Assembly (NCBI GenBank): GCA_964493515.1
Contig: CAZBNJ010000002.1
Span: 1 to 64,000, forward strand
Length of the DNA: 64,000 nt
Source of the DNA: CANRIN01 sp964493515
Lineage (GTDB): Bacteria > Bacillota > Clostridia > Oscillospirales > JAAYOS01
Direction of reading: 5' to 3'
Each line of letters opens with the position of its first letter. The stretch's first letter is position 1. This document shows positions 8,220-16,232 of the stretch, piece by piece. The position numbers and the translations under genes were made by a program. The notes beneath the pieces are model-generated. The model made no database searches. It saw only the letters and a program-made list of their open reading frames with translations, and was not told the DNA's origin.

Positions 8220-9155
8220 ATGGCTGAAAAGAAGGCGGCTACCCGCGACGGATACGGCAAGGCGCTTGCCGAGCTGGGACACATCCACGACGACATCGTG
8301 GTGCTGGTGGCGGATCTTGCCGAGACCTGCCGCACGGCGTACTTCGCAAAGGAGTTTCCCGAGCGCCACTTCAATTTCGGCATAGCCGAGGCGAACATGA
8401 TGTCCGCTGCGGCGGGACTTGCGACGGTCGGCTACACGCCGTTTGCGTCCAGCTTCGCGATGTTCGCGGCGGGCCGCGCGTTCGAGCAGGTGCGCAACTC
8501 GATAGGCTATCCCGCGCTGAACGTCAAGATAGGTGCGTCGCACGCTGGACTGAGCGTGGGCGAGGACGGCGCGAGCCATCAGTGCTGCGAGGACATCGCG
8601 CTCATGCGCGCGATACCCGGCATGACGATAATCAATCCCTGCGACGAGCCGGAGGCGCGCGCCGCGGTCGTCGCCGCATACGAGCACAAAGGCCCGGTGT
8701 ACATCCGCACCAGTCGGTTCGCGACGCCGGTCGTCAGCGAGGGCAGAAAGTTCGAGCTTGGCAAGGGTGTTCAGCTGCGCGACGGCAGCGACATCACGAT
8801 AGTGGCGACCGGCATAATGGTCGCCGAGGCACTCGAAGCCGCCGCCGCGCTCGCGAGTGCGGGCATCGACGCGCGGGTGATAAACATCCACACGATAAAG
8901 CCGCTGGACGGCGATATACTTGCCGCCGCCGCGCGCGAGACGAAGGGCATCATCACCGTTGAGGAGCACAGCGTGGTCGGAGGACTCGGCGAGGCGGTCT
9001 GCTCGTTTATCGCCGAAAACTGTCCCGCCCGCGTCCGCCGCATCGGAGTGCAGGATGTGTTCGGATGCTCTGGTCCCGCAGCCGAGGTGCTGAAATACTT
9101 CGGGCTGTCGGCGGAGAACATCGCAGCCGTGGCGCGCGATATGCTTGGCAGGTAA
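8220..9155 (+). CDS. Transketolase, C-terminal (pyrimidine-binding) subunit
   Basis: The 311-residue protein holds the pyrimidine-binding and C-terminal domains of transketolase. The segment FGIAEANMMSAAAGLATVG near residue 55 contains the glutamate that activates thiamine diphosphate, and ASHAGLSVGEDGASHQ near residue 105 is characteristic. The final third is a transketolase C domain (ITVEEHSVVGGLGEAV). Only one base separates it from the stop of the N-terminal subunit, so the two are translated together and should form a heterotetramer. A strong terminator ends the unit. Confidence 0.94.
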   Translation: MAEKKAATRDGYGKALAELGHIHDDIVVLVADLAETCRTAYFAKEFPERHFNFGIAEANMMSAAAGLATVGYTPFASSFAMFAAGRAFEQVRNSIGYPALNVKIGASHAGLSVGEDGASHQCCEDIALMRAIPGMTIINPCDEPEARAAVVAAYEHKGPVYIRTSRFATPVVSEGRKFELGKGVQLRDGSDITIVATGIMVAEALEAAAALASAGIDARVINIHTIKPLDGDILAAAARETKGIITVEEHSVVGGLGEAVCSFIAENCPARVRRIGVQDVFGCSGPAAEVLKYFGLSAENIAAVARDMLGR

Positions 9156-9170
9156 CGAAAAAACGGATAC

Positions 9171-9205
9171 AAAAAAAGAGGAAGCCGAGGCTTCCTCTTT
9201 TTCTT
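9171..9205. terminator. Bidirectional terminator between transketolase and galM
   Basis: AGAGGAAGCC and GGCTTCCTCT pair around two bases, flanked by seven As on the left and a T-rich run on the right. It can therefore end both the plus-strand transketolase transcript and the minus-strand galM transcript. Confidence 0.88.
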
Positions 9206-9213
9206 TTCGATTT

Positions 9214-10224
9214 TTACTTGCTCAGCCGATAGACGGTTGTGGTGTTATACACCTCGCCCGGACGGAGCACGCAGCTCGGGAAGGCGGGCTGGTTCGGCGC
9301 GTCGGGGAACACCTGCGTCTCAAGGCAGAGCGCCGCGTACTGTTTGATAAGCCCGCCTCGTCCGACGAGAGGCGAATTTGCGAGCTGACAGCCGCAGTAG
9401 AGCTGCACGCCCGGCTGATCGGTGAAGCACTCGAGCTTCACACCCTCGGGCGAGCGCACGGTTGCGGCGAGGTGCATGTCCGGCGTGCGCGCGTCGGTTA
9501 GGACATAGCAGTGGTCATAGCCGCGGGTGGGCTTCAGGTAGTCGTCGGACATCCGCTCGCCAGCGACCACGCCGCCGCGCAGATCCATCACCGTACCGCT
9601 TACGTCGGCGAGCTTTCCGGTGGGTATCGAGCCTGCGCCGGTCTCGACAAAGCGGTCGGCGGGGATGGTCACCTCACAGCCGAGTATGTCCTCGCAGCCG
9701 AGGTTGAAATACGAGTGGTTGGTGAGATTAAGTATCGTGGGCGCGTCGGTGCTTGCCATGTAGTGAAGCATGAGCGTGCCGTCCGCGCGAAGCTCATATC
9801 GGAGCATCACGCTGAGCATTCCGGGATAGTTCTCCTCGCCGTCGGGGGATATGTAGCGCAGCGTGACCGCGTAGTCGCTGTCCGGCACCGCCATCCAGAG
9901 ACGCTTCTCAAAGCCTACGTTTCCGCCGTGCAGATGCACCGTCGGGCTTTCGTTGCAGTTCAGCCGATATTCGGCGCCGTCGAGCGTGAAGCGGCCGTTC
10001 GCGATGCGGTTTGCGAATCTGCCTATCGTCGCGCCTATCGAGCCGCACTTGCCGAGGTAGAAGCCGAGATCGTCGCTGCCGAGCACCACGCTTCCGATGT
10101 TGTCCGAGCCGAAGTCGACGAGCGTCGCGCCGAAATCGCTCACCTTTGCGAAATACTTTCCCGCGCGAAGCTCGTATATGTGCGCGGTACCGAACGGGCA
10201 CTCGCCCCAATCCCTTGTTGTCAT
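9214..10224 (-). CDS. galM: Aldose 1-epimerase (mutarotase)
   Basis: The 336-residue protein matches the GalM family, which interconverts the alpha and beta anomers of free sugars such as galactose, glucose or xylose in the cytoplasm. Recognisable pieces are TIGRFANRIANGRFTLDG near residue 65, LHGGNVGFEKRLW near 97, NLTNHSYFNLG near 165 with the catalytic histidine, and GVQLYCGCQL near 275, plus the final catalytic glutamate segment around FLETQVFPDAPNQPAFPS in shortened form. AGGAGG lies 9 bases before the ATG. It diverges from the gene at 10329 through a shared palindromic promoter and fits with the nearby xylB-transketolase sugar block. Confidence 0.94.
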   Translation of the reverse strand: MTTRDWGECPFGTAHIYELRAGKYFAKVSDFGATLVDFGSDNIGSVVLGSDDLGFYLGKCGSIGATIGRFANRIANGRFTLDGAEYRLNCNESPTVHLHGGNVGFEKRLWMAVPDSDYAVTLRYISPDGEENYPGMLSVMLRYELRADGTLMLHYMASTDAPTILNLTNHSYFNLGCEDILGCEVTIPADRFVETGAGSIPTGKLADVSGTVMDLRGGVVAGERMSDDYLKPTRGYDHCYVLTDARTPDMHLAATVRSPEGVKLECFTDQPGVQLYCGCQLANSPLVGRGGLIKQYAALCLETQVFPDAPNQPAFPSCVLRPGEVYNTTTVYRLSK

Positions 10225-10262
10225 TGCCGAAAGTCCTCCTTTTTTATAACTTGTATCCTGCC

Positions 10263-10294
10263 TTGATTATACATCCTGACCGTGATATAATCAA
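10263..10294. promoter_or_regulatory. Face-to-face overlapping promoters in a perfect inverted repeat
   Basis: Nine-base arms TTGATTATA (10263-10271) and TATAATCAA (10286-10294) form a perfect dyad with a 14-base centre. On the plus strand they give TTGATT, 17 bases, TATAAT; on the minus strand exactly the same promoter. Each -35 box overlaps the other strand's -10 box. Predicted starts leave leaders of about 31 bases for the gene at 10329 and 35 bases for galM. Confidence 0.8.
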
Positions 10295-10328
10295 CCCAAA
10301 GCACACAAAATTATCCATGGAGGCACAG

Positions 10329-11600
10329 ATGAAAGCGGAGATAACACAGCAGAGACAATACCTGCACAACCCCGCGCCGTCGCTCGCGCTGAAGCTGGAC
10401 ATCGAGCCGGCGCCGACGTCGGCAGCGGTCGAGGCGGCGATACGCGCGGTGGTGGCGCACCATCCACTGCTCGGATGCGCTGCGCCGATGGCGACCGGAG
10501 GCGCGGCGTACTTCATAACGACGAGCGAGCCGGGGTACACCGTATACTCGGCGGAGCTGGAGAGCGAGGACGACTGGCTGGACGTTGCGAACGACTCGCA
10601 GCGCGACCCGTTTGACATGGAGGGCGGCGAGCTTGTACGCTTTTTCATCCTTGAGGGGAAGGGAAAGACGCAGCTCGTCATCTGCCTGCACCGCATCGTC
10701 GGCGACGCGAGCTGTCTTTTGTCGATAGCGCGCGGAGTGATCGCCGAGCTGAACGTGCCGGGAAGTCTCGGCGATCCGCTTGGCTATCACGCGCCCGAGC
10801 CGCTGCCGAAGGTGAAGATACCGATGATGACCCGCACGATGGGCAAGATGATGAACAAGCGCTGGACGCAGACAGGCAAGGCGATGCGCCGCGAGGACTA
10901 CGTTCTGCTTCTCGACGCGTACTGGGAGCGTCCGAGCGGTATCGAGGCGCACGTTTTCACCGCCGAGGCCACCGCAAAGCTCGCCGGGCTTGCGCGCGAA
11001 AAGAACGCGGGACTGGGCGCGCTTGTGTCCGCCGCGCTGATACTTTCGCAGCAGGAGTCGGGCGAGGCGGGATACGCGCGTGCGATGCGTCCGGACGGCC
11101 GCGCCGACGACATGGGCGACTACGAGCGGAACGCGACCTTCCGATTCGACCTCTCAAACGTCCTGCCGCTGTTCGACTGCGCGGGGCAGATAGCGGACAC
11201 TGCCGCCGCGAAGTTTGCGGATGCCGAGGAGCGCATCCAGACGCTCGCGTTCATGGAGACGCTCGAGCCGACGATAATCGACGCGGCGTACTATGCGGCG
11301 TTCGGAGGCTATCCAGACCTGATGGCGGCGCAGGCACGCGATATGTTCGGCATAAACGGCTCGCGCGAGTTCAATCTGACCGACCTCGGCTCGGCGGACG
11401 GAGCGACCGACGGTCGATGGCGCGCCGAAAACGTGCGCTTCCTGCCGCAGCTCAACCCGACGGCGAAGATGTCGGTAGGCATGGTGATAAGCGGCGGACG
11501 GCTGGCGGTGGCGGCGCAGTTTGCGGAGGAGGACGGCGACGAGGTGCGCGATAACTTCCTCGACGCGATGGCACGGCTTGAGGAAGCCGCGCAGGAGTAA
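10329..11600 (+). CDS. Free-standing condensation-domain-like acyltransferase-fold protein
   Basis: The 423-residue product resembles NRPS condensation domains and related CAT-fold acyltransferases: an early AVVAHHPLLGC segment (residues 41-50), then HRIVGDA at 121-127 aligned with the catalytic HHxxxDG motif, and a late FLPQLNPTAKMSVGMVISGG stretch like the family's closing strand. In the motif the second, catalytic histidine is Arg122 and the glycine is Ala127, so ordinary condensation chemistry is doubtful. No carrier protein, adenylation domain or other biosynthetic gene is near. GGAGG lies 5 bases upstream of the chosen ATG. It may be an altered acyltransferase or a binding protein; the function is unknown. 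Confidence 0.7.
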   Translation: MKAEITQQRQYLHNPAPSLALKLDIEPAPTSAAVEAAIRAVVAHHPLLGCAAPMATGGAAYFITTSEPGYTVYSAELESEDDWLDVANDSQRDPFDMEGGELVRFFILEGKGKTQLVICLHRIVGDASCLLSIARGVIAELNVPGSLGDPLGYHAPEPLPKVKIPMMTRTMGKMMNKRWTQTGKAMRREDYVLLLDAYWERPSGIEAHVFTAEATAKLAGLAREKNAGLGALVSAALILSQQESGEAGYARAMRPDGRADDMGDYERNATFRFDLSNVLPLFDCAGQIADTAAAKFADAEERIQTLAFMETLEPTIIDAAYYAAFGGYPDLMAAQARDMFGINGSREFNLTDLGSADGATDGRWRAENVRFLPQLNPTAKMSVGMVISGGRLAVAAQFAEEDGDEVRDNFLDAMARLEEAAQE

Positions 11601-11648
11601 GCGTTCAAATTATTTATGAATTTTTCACAAATTTGCCGCCGAAACGAC

Positions 11649-11677
11649 TTGCAGTAACGGCGGATTTGTGGTAAGAT
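11649..11677 (+). promoter_or_regulatory. Promoter of the P-loop protein-pyrE unit
   Basis: TTGCAG, 17 bases, TAAGAT, about 40 bases before the ATG at 11719. The preceding bases 11601-11648 hold no gene. Confidence 0.6.
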
Positions 11678-11718
11678 ACAGTTAGAACGACCCAACAATT
11701 TTCGAGGGGGTAATTCCA

Positions 11719-12129
11719 ATGGTAAAGGTCATAATGGGACCGAAGGGAACCGGCAAAACTCAGAAGGTCATAGAGTTCGTCAACGCGGCGGTTGAAAACG
11801 AAAAGGGCAGCGTTATCTGCATCGAGCGCGGCAAGCGTCTGACCTACGACGTCAACTACAAGGCGCGTCTTATAGATATAGCGCACTATCCGGTGGGCAG
11901 CTACGAGTCGCTCAAGGGCTTCATCTCCGGACTGTACGCGGGCAACTACGACACCACCCACGTCGTCATCGACAGCCTGTACAAGATAGTGGACGACAGC
12001 TCGGCGGAGGACGCCGGCACCTTCCTCGAGTGGCTGGACGGCTTCAGCACCGAAAACGGTGTGCAGTTCACCGTTATGATAAGCGCGGCGGCGGAGGGCG
12101 TGCCCACGTCGGTATCCAAGTTCTTTTAA
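11719..12129 (+). CDS. Small P-loop NTPase-like protein of unknown role
   Basis: The 136-residue protein starts with a Walker A motif, GPKGTGKT at residues 7-14, and has a Walker B-like strand HVVIDSLY near residue 82. It is shorter than complete RecA- or PilT-type ATPases and lacks a recognisable substrate domain. Relatives in Clostridia are sometimes labelled twitching-motility or ATP-binding proteins, which says little. GAGGGGG precedes the ATG. Its TAA overlaps the pyrE ATG by one base (TAATG), so the two genes are translated together; whether that link to pyrimidine synthesis is functional is not known. Confidence 0.75.
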   Translation: MVKVIMGPKGTGKTQKVIEFVNAAVENEKGSVICIERGKRLTYDVNYKARLIDIAHYPVGSYESLKGFISGLYAGNYDTTHVVIDSLYKIVDDSSAEDAGTFLEWLDGFSTENGVQFTVMISAAAEGVPTSVSKFF

Positions 12130-12800
12130 TGGATAGGAAAAGCGAGCTTATCGAGCTGATGGTGCGCGCGGGCGTGCTCACCTTCGGCGATTTCACGACC
12201 AAAAGCGGACGCAAGACGCCCTACTTCGTCAACACCGGCAACTTCAAGACCGGCGCGCAGATGGCGGCGCTCGGCGACCTCTACGCCCGCACGATATACG
12301 AGGATTTCGGCACCGATTTCGACGCGCTGTACGGCCCCGCGTACAAGGGGATTCCGCTTGTCGCCGCGGCGTCGGCGTCGCTCTATCGCCTTTACGGTGT
12401 GGACAAGCCCTACTTCTTCAACCGCAAGGAGGCGAAGGACCACGGCGAGGGCGGCTCGCTCATCGGCTACAAGCCGAAGGACGGCGACCGCATCGTTATC
12501 GTCGAGGACGTGGTCACGGCGGGAACGGCTGTCCGCGAGAGCGCCGAGCTGCTCGGTTCGATAGCCGACCTCAAGCCCGCCGCGCTCATCGTGTCCATCG
12601 ACCGCCGCGAGCGCGGTCAGGGGGACAAGGCGGCGCTGGACGAGCTGGAGGACGAGTTCGGACTGAAGGTTTGCCCGATCGCCACCGTGTACGACGTCAT
12701 AGACAAGCTGCACGGGCGCGAGGTCGACGGCAGGGTGCTCATCGACGACGAGATGAAGTCGAAGATGGAGGCATATCTGGCGCAGTACGGCGCGCGGTAA
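12129..12800 (+). CDS. pyrE: Orotate phosphoribosyltransferase
   Basis: The 223-residue enzyme joins orotate to PRPP to form orotidine 5'-phosphate in de novo pyrimidine synthesis. GDFTTKSGRKTPYFVNTGNF near the N-terminus and YGPAYKGIPL near residue 65 are typical of PyrE; the PRPP loop is IVIVEDVVTAGTAVRE near residues 123-138, and FFNRKEAKDHGEGG is the flexible catalytic loop. The start at 12129 sits inside the stop codon of the P-loop gene. No other pyr gene is nearby. A strong hairpin ends the transcript. Confidence 0.95.
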   Translation: MDRKSELIELMVRAGVLTFGDFTTKSGRKTPYFVNTGNFKTGAQMAALGDLYARTIYEDFGTDFDALYGPAYKGIPLVAAASASLYRLYGVDKPYFFNRKEAKDHGEGGSLIGYKPKDGDRIVIVEDVVTAGTAVRESAELLGSIADLKPAALIVSIDRRERGQGDKAALDELEDEFGLKVCPIATVYDVIDKLHGREVDGRVLIDDEMKSKMEAYLAQYGAR

Positions 12801-12811
12801 ACTGTGTAATC

Positions 12812-12848
12812 AAAAACTCCCGATAGTCGAAACTATCGGGAGTTTTTT
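12812..12848. terminator. Bidirectional terminator between pyrE and dacF
   Basis: A long stem built on ACTCCCGATAGT and ACTATCGGGAGT with the loop CGAA is flanked by five As before and six Ts after. It serves pyrE on the plus strand and dacF on the minus strand. Confidence 0.92.
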
Positions 12849-12868
12849 CGTTTGGGTCATCGGGTCGC

Positions 12869-14047
12869 TCAGCTCTCAGGGTCCTCCACCTTGCTGCCCA
12901 TGAACAGCCGCTCGAGCAGTCGGGAGTAGATGTCGCCGAATCCCAGCCGCTCGACATCCTCGGTCGCGACGATGGGTATGCGGCACAGCTCCTCGCCGCC
13001 CGCGCGGACTATCATCTCGCCGAGTGCGTCGCCTGCCGTGACCGGAGCCTCGATCTCCTCCGGCAGCACCGCCTCGTGCTCAAGTGACGACAGCTGCGCG
13101 CGCTCGACCAGCATCTTGCTTCCACCCTCCGGCGAGACTGACACGCACTCCGCCTTGCCCATCTTCACAGGTATCGGAGCGAGCGCGTCCCCGCCGGTGC
13201 TCAGGTCGGCGAGCGCGTAGTTTGCAAAGCCATAGTCGAGCAGCTGCTTTGCCGCCTCAAACCGCTCCGCCGAGCTGGGACCCTTCAGTATCGCGCAGAC
13301 AAGCTCCATGCCGTCCCGCTCGGCGGTCGCCGAAAGGCAGTGCCCCGCCGTGGAGGTGTACCCGGTCTTGAGTCCGGTTATGCCGGTGTACGACCGCACG
13401 AGCTTATTGGTGTTCGCGAGCTGGAAGTCGCCGCCGCGCACGCTGTCCATCCATATGGTGGTATACTGCTTGATGTCGGGATATTCAAGCAGCAGCGCGC
13501 GGCTCATCAGCGCTATGTCGTAGGCGCTGGTGACGTGTCCCTCGACATCCAGACCGCAGGCGTTTTTCCACGTCGAGTCGTTCATTCCAAGCTCCTTTGC
13601 GCGCGTGTTCATCATCGCGACGAAGCTCTCCTCGCTGCCCGCGACGTGTTCGGCAAGCGCGACGATAGCGTCGTTTGCCGAGCCGAGCACCACGCTTTTC
13701 AGCATATCGCGGACCGACATCTGCTCGCCCGGTTCGAGGTATATCTGGCTTCCGCCCATCGACGCCGCGTGGTCCGAGCAGGTCACCATGTCGTCAAGCG
13801 ACAGACGACCGTCGTTCAGCGCCTCGCAGATGATGAGCAGGCTCATCACCTTTGTCACCGACGCGGGAGGCATTGCCTCGTGCGCGTTCTGCTCGTACAG
13901 AACCTGTCCGGTCTCCTTTTCCATCAGCACGGCGGCTGCGGAGGAGACGGTCGGTCCCTGCGGCACGGCGGCGGTCGACTTTGTCGGAACGACGAGCGTC
14001 GCGCAGGCGAGAATGCCGCATATCAGTATCTTCAAACTACGTTTCAT
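12869..14047 (-). CDS. dacF: D-alanyl-D-alanine carboxypeptidase (DacF type)
   Basis: This 392-residue penicillin-binding protein trims the terminal D-alanine from peptidoglycan stem peptides outside the cell. A signal peptide occupies roughly residues 1-27. The three serine-peptidase S11 motifs are present: S63-V-T-K66, S123-A-N125 and K227-T-G229. A C-terminal beta-rich domain follows (residues about 290-380). The start at 14047 gives the signal peptide; AAAGGA lies about 11 bases away. DacF-type enzymes in endospore formers are often expressed in the forespore, but nothing here proves that. No clear promoter lies between it and the terminator upstream, so it may rely on read-through. Confidence 0.93.
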   Translation of the reverse strand: MKRSLKILICGILACATLVVPTKSTAAVPQGPTVSSAAAVLMEKETGQVLYEQNAHEAMPPASVTKVMSLLIICEALNDGRLSLDDMVTCSDHAASMGGSQIYLEPGEQMSVRDMLKSVVLGSANDAIVALAEHVAGSEESFVAMMNTRAKELGMNDSTWKNACGLDVEGHVTSAYDIALMSRALLLEYPDIKQYTTIWMDSVRGGDFQLANTNKLVRSYTGITGLKTGYTSTAGHCLSATAERDGMELVCAILKGPSSAERFEAAKQLLDYGFANYALADLSTGGDALAPIPVKMGKAECVSVSPEGGSKMLVERAQLSSLEHEAVLPEEIEAPVTAGDALGEMIVRAGGEELCRIPIVATEDVERLGFGDIYSRLLERLFMGSKVEDPES

Positions 14048-14072
14048 AAATTTTTCCGTCCTTTCAGTAAAG

Positions 14073-14103
14073 AAAAAGCTCCACATCCATTAAGATGTGG
14101 AGC
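14073..14103 (-). terminator. Terminator after the HPr-like gene
   Basis: On the minus strand GCTCCACATC and GATGTGGAGC pair perfectly around a 6-base loop and are followed by TTTTT. It lies 22 bases after the stop of the HPr-like gene and only 26 bases before the dacF start codon. Confidence 0.88.
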
Positions 14104-14125
14104 GTCGGAAAAATTATTCTCGAAT

Positions 14126-14365
14126 TCAGTCGCCGATGATGACGTTTTTGATAAGCTCGGCAAACTTTGCCGCGTCGGCGTCGGTGCCGTGAAGCTGGAC
14201 GAGCACCGGCTTTGTCGGGTCGAGGCTGAACATTCCGAGCAGCGACTTCGCGTCGACGACATATCTGCCGGACACCACGTCGATGTCGCAGGGCAGAGAG
14301 CTTGCCGAGCGGACGAATTCCTTGACGTCGTTTATCGAGTTGAGAAGCACTTTGAATTCTTTCAT
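14126..14365 (-). CDS. HPr-like protein lacking the phosphorylatable histidine
   Basis: At 79 residues this has HPr length and fold signs: YVVDAKSLLGMFSLD at 36-50 matches the HPr segment around regulatory Ser46, giving Ser41 here. The active-site stretch GLHARPA is absent; without gaps, His15 of the window's true HPr (54507-54770) aligns with Ser10. It therefore cannot relay phosphate in the PTS but might still be phosphorylated by HprK (32001-32972), like Crh of Bacillus. That role is inference. Start: AAAGG lies 9 bases before the ATG at 14365. It has its own promoter and terminator. B. subtilis keeps crh next to whiA; here that position is empty. Confidence 0.82.
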   Translation of the reverse strand: MKEFKVLLNSINDVKEFVRSASSLPCDIDVVSGRYVVDAKSLLGMFSLDPTKPVLVQLHGTDADAAKFAELIKNVIIGD

Positions 14366-14383
14366 CGAAATCATCCTTTCCTG

Positions 14384-14413
14384 TTGAAGCGGCGGTCGCC
14401 TATGTGCTATAAT
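14384..14413 (+). promoter_or_regulatory. Probable mtaB promoter
   Basis: TTGAAG, 18 bases, a consensus TATAAT. It would leave a leader of roughly 165 bases before mtaB, and it lies opposite the leader of the minus-strand HPr-like gene. Confidence 0.5.
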
Positions 14414-14460
14414 CGTAGTTGTTCGTTGCTGTCCAAAAGACACTTCTCTCTACGCCTACT

Positions 14461-14489
14461 ATTATATAGGCGGCGCGGGAGTATTGCAA
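14461..14489 (-). promoter_or_regulatory. Promoter of the HPr-like gene
   Basis: Minus strand: TTGCAA, 17 bases, consensus TATAAT, about 95 bases before the ATG at 14365. The mtaB promoter on the other strand converges on it, so the two transcripts overlap by several tens of bases. Confidence 0.72.
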
Positions 14490-14583
14490 TCGGAAGGACG
14501 CACAAACTTTCGTCGCCTTTTACGGAAACTTTGTGGGATTTTGCCGCACTTCGTGAAAACTTTAACGCAAGGAACGATATTCA

Positions 14584-15855
14584 ATGAAAATTGCCTATAT
14601 TACCCTCGGATGCAAGGTAAATCAATACGAAACACAGGCGATACAGCAGATGCTCGAATCGGCGGGACATGCCACCGTCGAAGTCTCCGACGCGGACGCG
14701 GTAGTTGTCAACACCTGCGCCGTGACCGCCGAGAGCGCGCGAAAGAGCCGTCAGGCGGCGCGTCGGGCGAGGAAGTCCAACCCGAACGTGAGGCTTATTG
14801 TCTGCGGATGCGCGTCACAGGCGGACGCGGAGAGTATGCGCGCGCTGGGGGCGGACTATGTCGGCGGCGCGGGCGAGCGCACGGCGATAGTCGAATACAT
14901 AAGCTCGCTTGCGGCGGGGGAGACGGCGGTCGGCGAGTGCTTGCCATCGCCGCGCGAGCGCACCGTCATCGAGCGACTGCCCGCCGGTGCGTTCGACGGC
15001 CACGCCCGCGCCTATCTCAAGGTGCAGGACGGCTGCGGAAACTTCTGTTCCTACTGCATCATACCCTATCTGCGCGGACCGGTGAGGTCGCTTCCGCCGA
15101 CCGAGGCCGCGTCGATGGCAAAAACGCTTGCGGACGGCGGCTACCGCGAGATAGTGCTCACCGGCATCGAGGTGTCCAGCTACGGCGAGGACATCGGCGC
15201 GAGCTTTGCCGAACTAGTGGAGGCGGTCGCGCACGCCGCGTACCCCGCGCGGATACGCCTCGGTTCGATAGAGCCGAGCCGGATGGATGAGGACACGATA
15301 CGGCGGCTCGCCGCGCTTGAAAACCTCTGCCCGCACTTCCATCTGTCGCTGCAAAGCGGCAGCGCGGGGGTGCTGAAGCGGATGAACCGCAAGTACACGC
15401 CGGACGAGTACGCCGCGGTCGCGGAGGACCTGCGCAGATACTTCGACGACCCCGCGCTCACCACCGACCTGATAGTCGGCTTTCCCGGCGAGACCGAGCG
15501 GGAGCACGCCGAGTCGCTCAAGTTCCTGCGCCGCATAGGCTTCGCGGCGGTGCACGTCTTTCCATACTCCAAGCGGGAGGGCACGGCGGCGGCGCATATG
15601 TCGGGTCATCTCGAAAACGCGGTCAAGGAGCACCGCGCGCACGAGGCGGCATCGGTCGCGGGCGAGTGCCGACGCGCGTATCTCGAACGCCAGGTCGGGC
15701 GGACGCTCTCGGTGCTGTTCGAGAGCGACGGCGGCGGTCACAGCGAAAACTACCTCGAAGTCGCGGCGGACGGCACGCGCGGCGAGATAAAGCCGGTTCG
15801 GATAACAGCGGTGGGCGAGGACGGTGTGCTCGTCGGAGAGGTGACGAATGCCTGA
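14584..15855 (+). CDS. mtaB: tRNA t6A37 methylthiotransferase MtaB
   Basis: The 423-residue radical SAM enzyme adds a methylthio group to t6A at position 37 of tRNAs, giving ms2t6A. Its N-terminal UPF0004 domain holds cluster cysteines C10, C45 and C74; the radical SAM motif is C151-x3-C155-x2-C158 in DGCGNFCSYCIIPY; a TRAM-type RNA-binding tail ends the protein. The short N-terminal linker and overall length favour MtaB over MiaB. AAGGAA precedes the ATG. The next gene overlaps its last 8 bases. Confidence 0.92.
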   Translation: MKIAYITLGCKVNQYETQAIQQMLESAGHATVEVSDADAVVVNTCAVTAESARKSRQAARRARKSNPNVRLIVCGCASQADAESMRALGADYVGGAGERTAIVEYISSLAAGETAVGECLPSPRERTVIERLPAGAFDGHARAYLKVQDGCGNFCSYCIIPYLRGPVRSLPPTEAASMAKTLADGGYREIVLTGIEVSSYGEDIGASFAELVEAVAHAAYPARIRLGSIEPSRMDEDTIRRLAALENLCPHFHLSLQSGSAGVLKRMNRKYTPDEYAAVAEDLRRYFDDPALTTDLIVGFPGETEREHAESLKFLRRIGFAAVHVFPYSKREGTAAAHMSGHLENAVKEHRAHEAASVAGECRRAYLERQVGRTLSVLFESDGGGHSENYLEVAADGTRGEIKPVRITAVGEDGVLVGEVTNA

Positions 15856-16165
15856 ATTCATCGAAAAGTTTCTAAATATGGGAGTGCCCGCCTGGATAGC
15901 CGCGATAGTGTGCGTGGCGGTTTGGAATATCTCCGCGTATGTCGTCACGGTGCTTGACAAGCGAGCCGCGCAGCAGCACCGTCGACGCGTTCCCGAGCGG
16001 AGGTTCATCTTTTTCGCGGCGACGCTCGGCGGGATAGGCGTGCTCGTCGGATTCTACACGGCGCGCCACAAGACGCGAAAGCCATATCTGCTTGTCGGCG
16101 TGTGGACGCTGACGATAATTTGGGCGACAGTCGCCGTCGGTTTGGCGCTGATGCGGCTATTTTGA
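15848..16165 (+). CDS. DUF1294 family membrane protein
   Basis: This 105-residue protein has about three hydrophobic helices (residues 12-35, 52-70 and 80-102) and the DUF1294 features VLDKRAAQQHRRRVPE and FFAATLGGIGVLVGFYTARHKT. The family is widespread, membrane-bound and of unknown function. It starts 8 bases inside mtaB with GGAGAGG in front, so it is probably translated from the mtaB transcript. The promoter of pgi begins right after its stop codon. Confidence 0.85.
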   Translation: MPEFIEKFLNMGVPAWIAAIVCVAVWNISAYVVTVLDKRAAQQHRRRVPERRFIFFAATLGGIGVLVGFYTARHKTRKPYLLVGVWTLTIIWATVAVGLALMRLF

Positions 16166-16167
16166 TA

Positions 16168-16196
16168 TTGCATTTTGTATGAATTTGGGCTACAAT
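16168..16196 (+). promoter_or_regulatory. pgi promoter
   Basis: TTGCAT, 17 bases, TACAAT, about 36 bases before the ATG of pgi. Confidence 0.65.
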
Positions 16197-16232
16197 AATG
16201 GCGTAACCTGAAAATGGGAGGAATTGAGGTTT

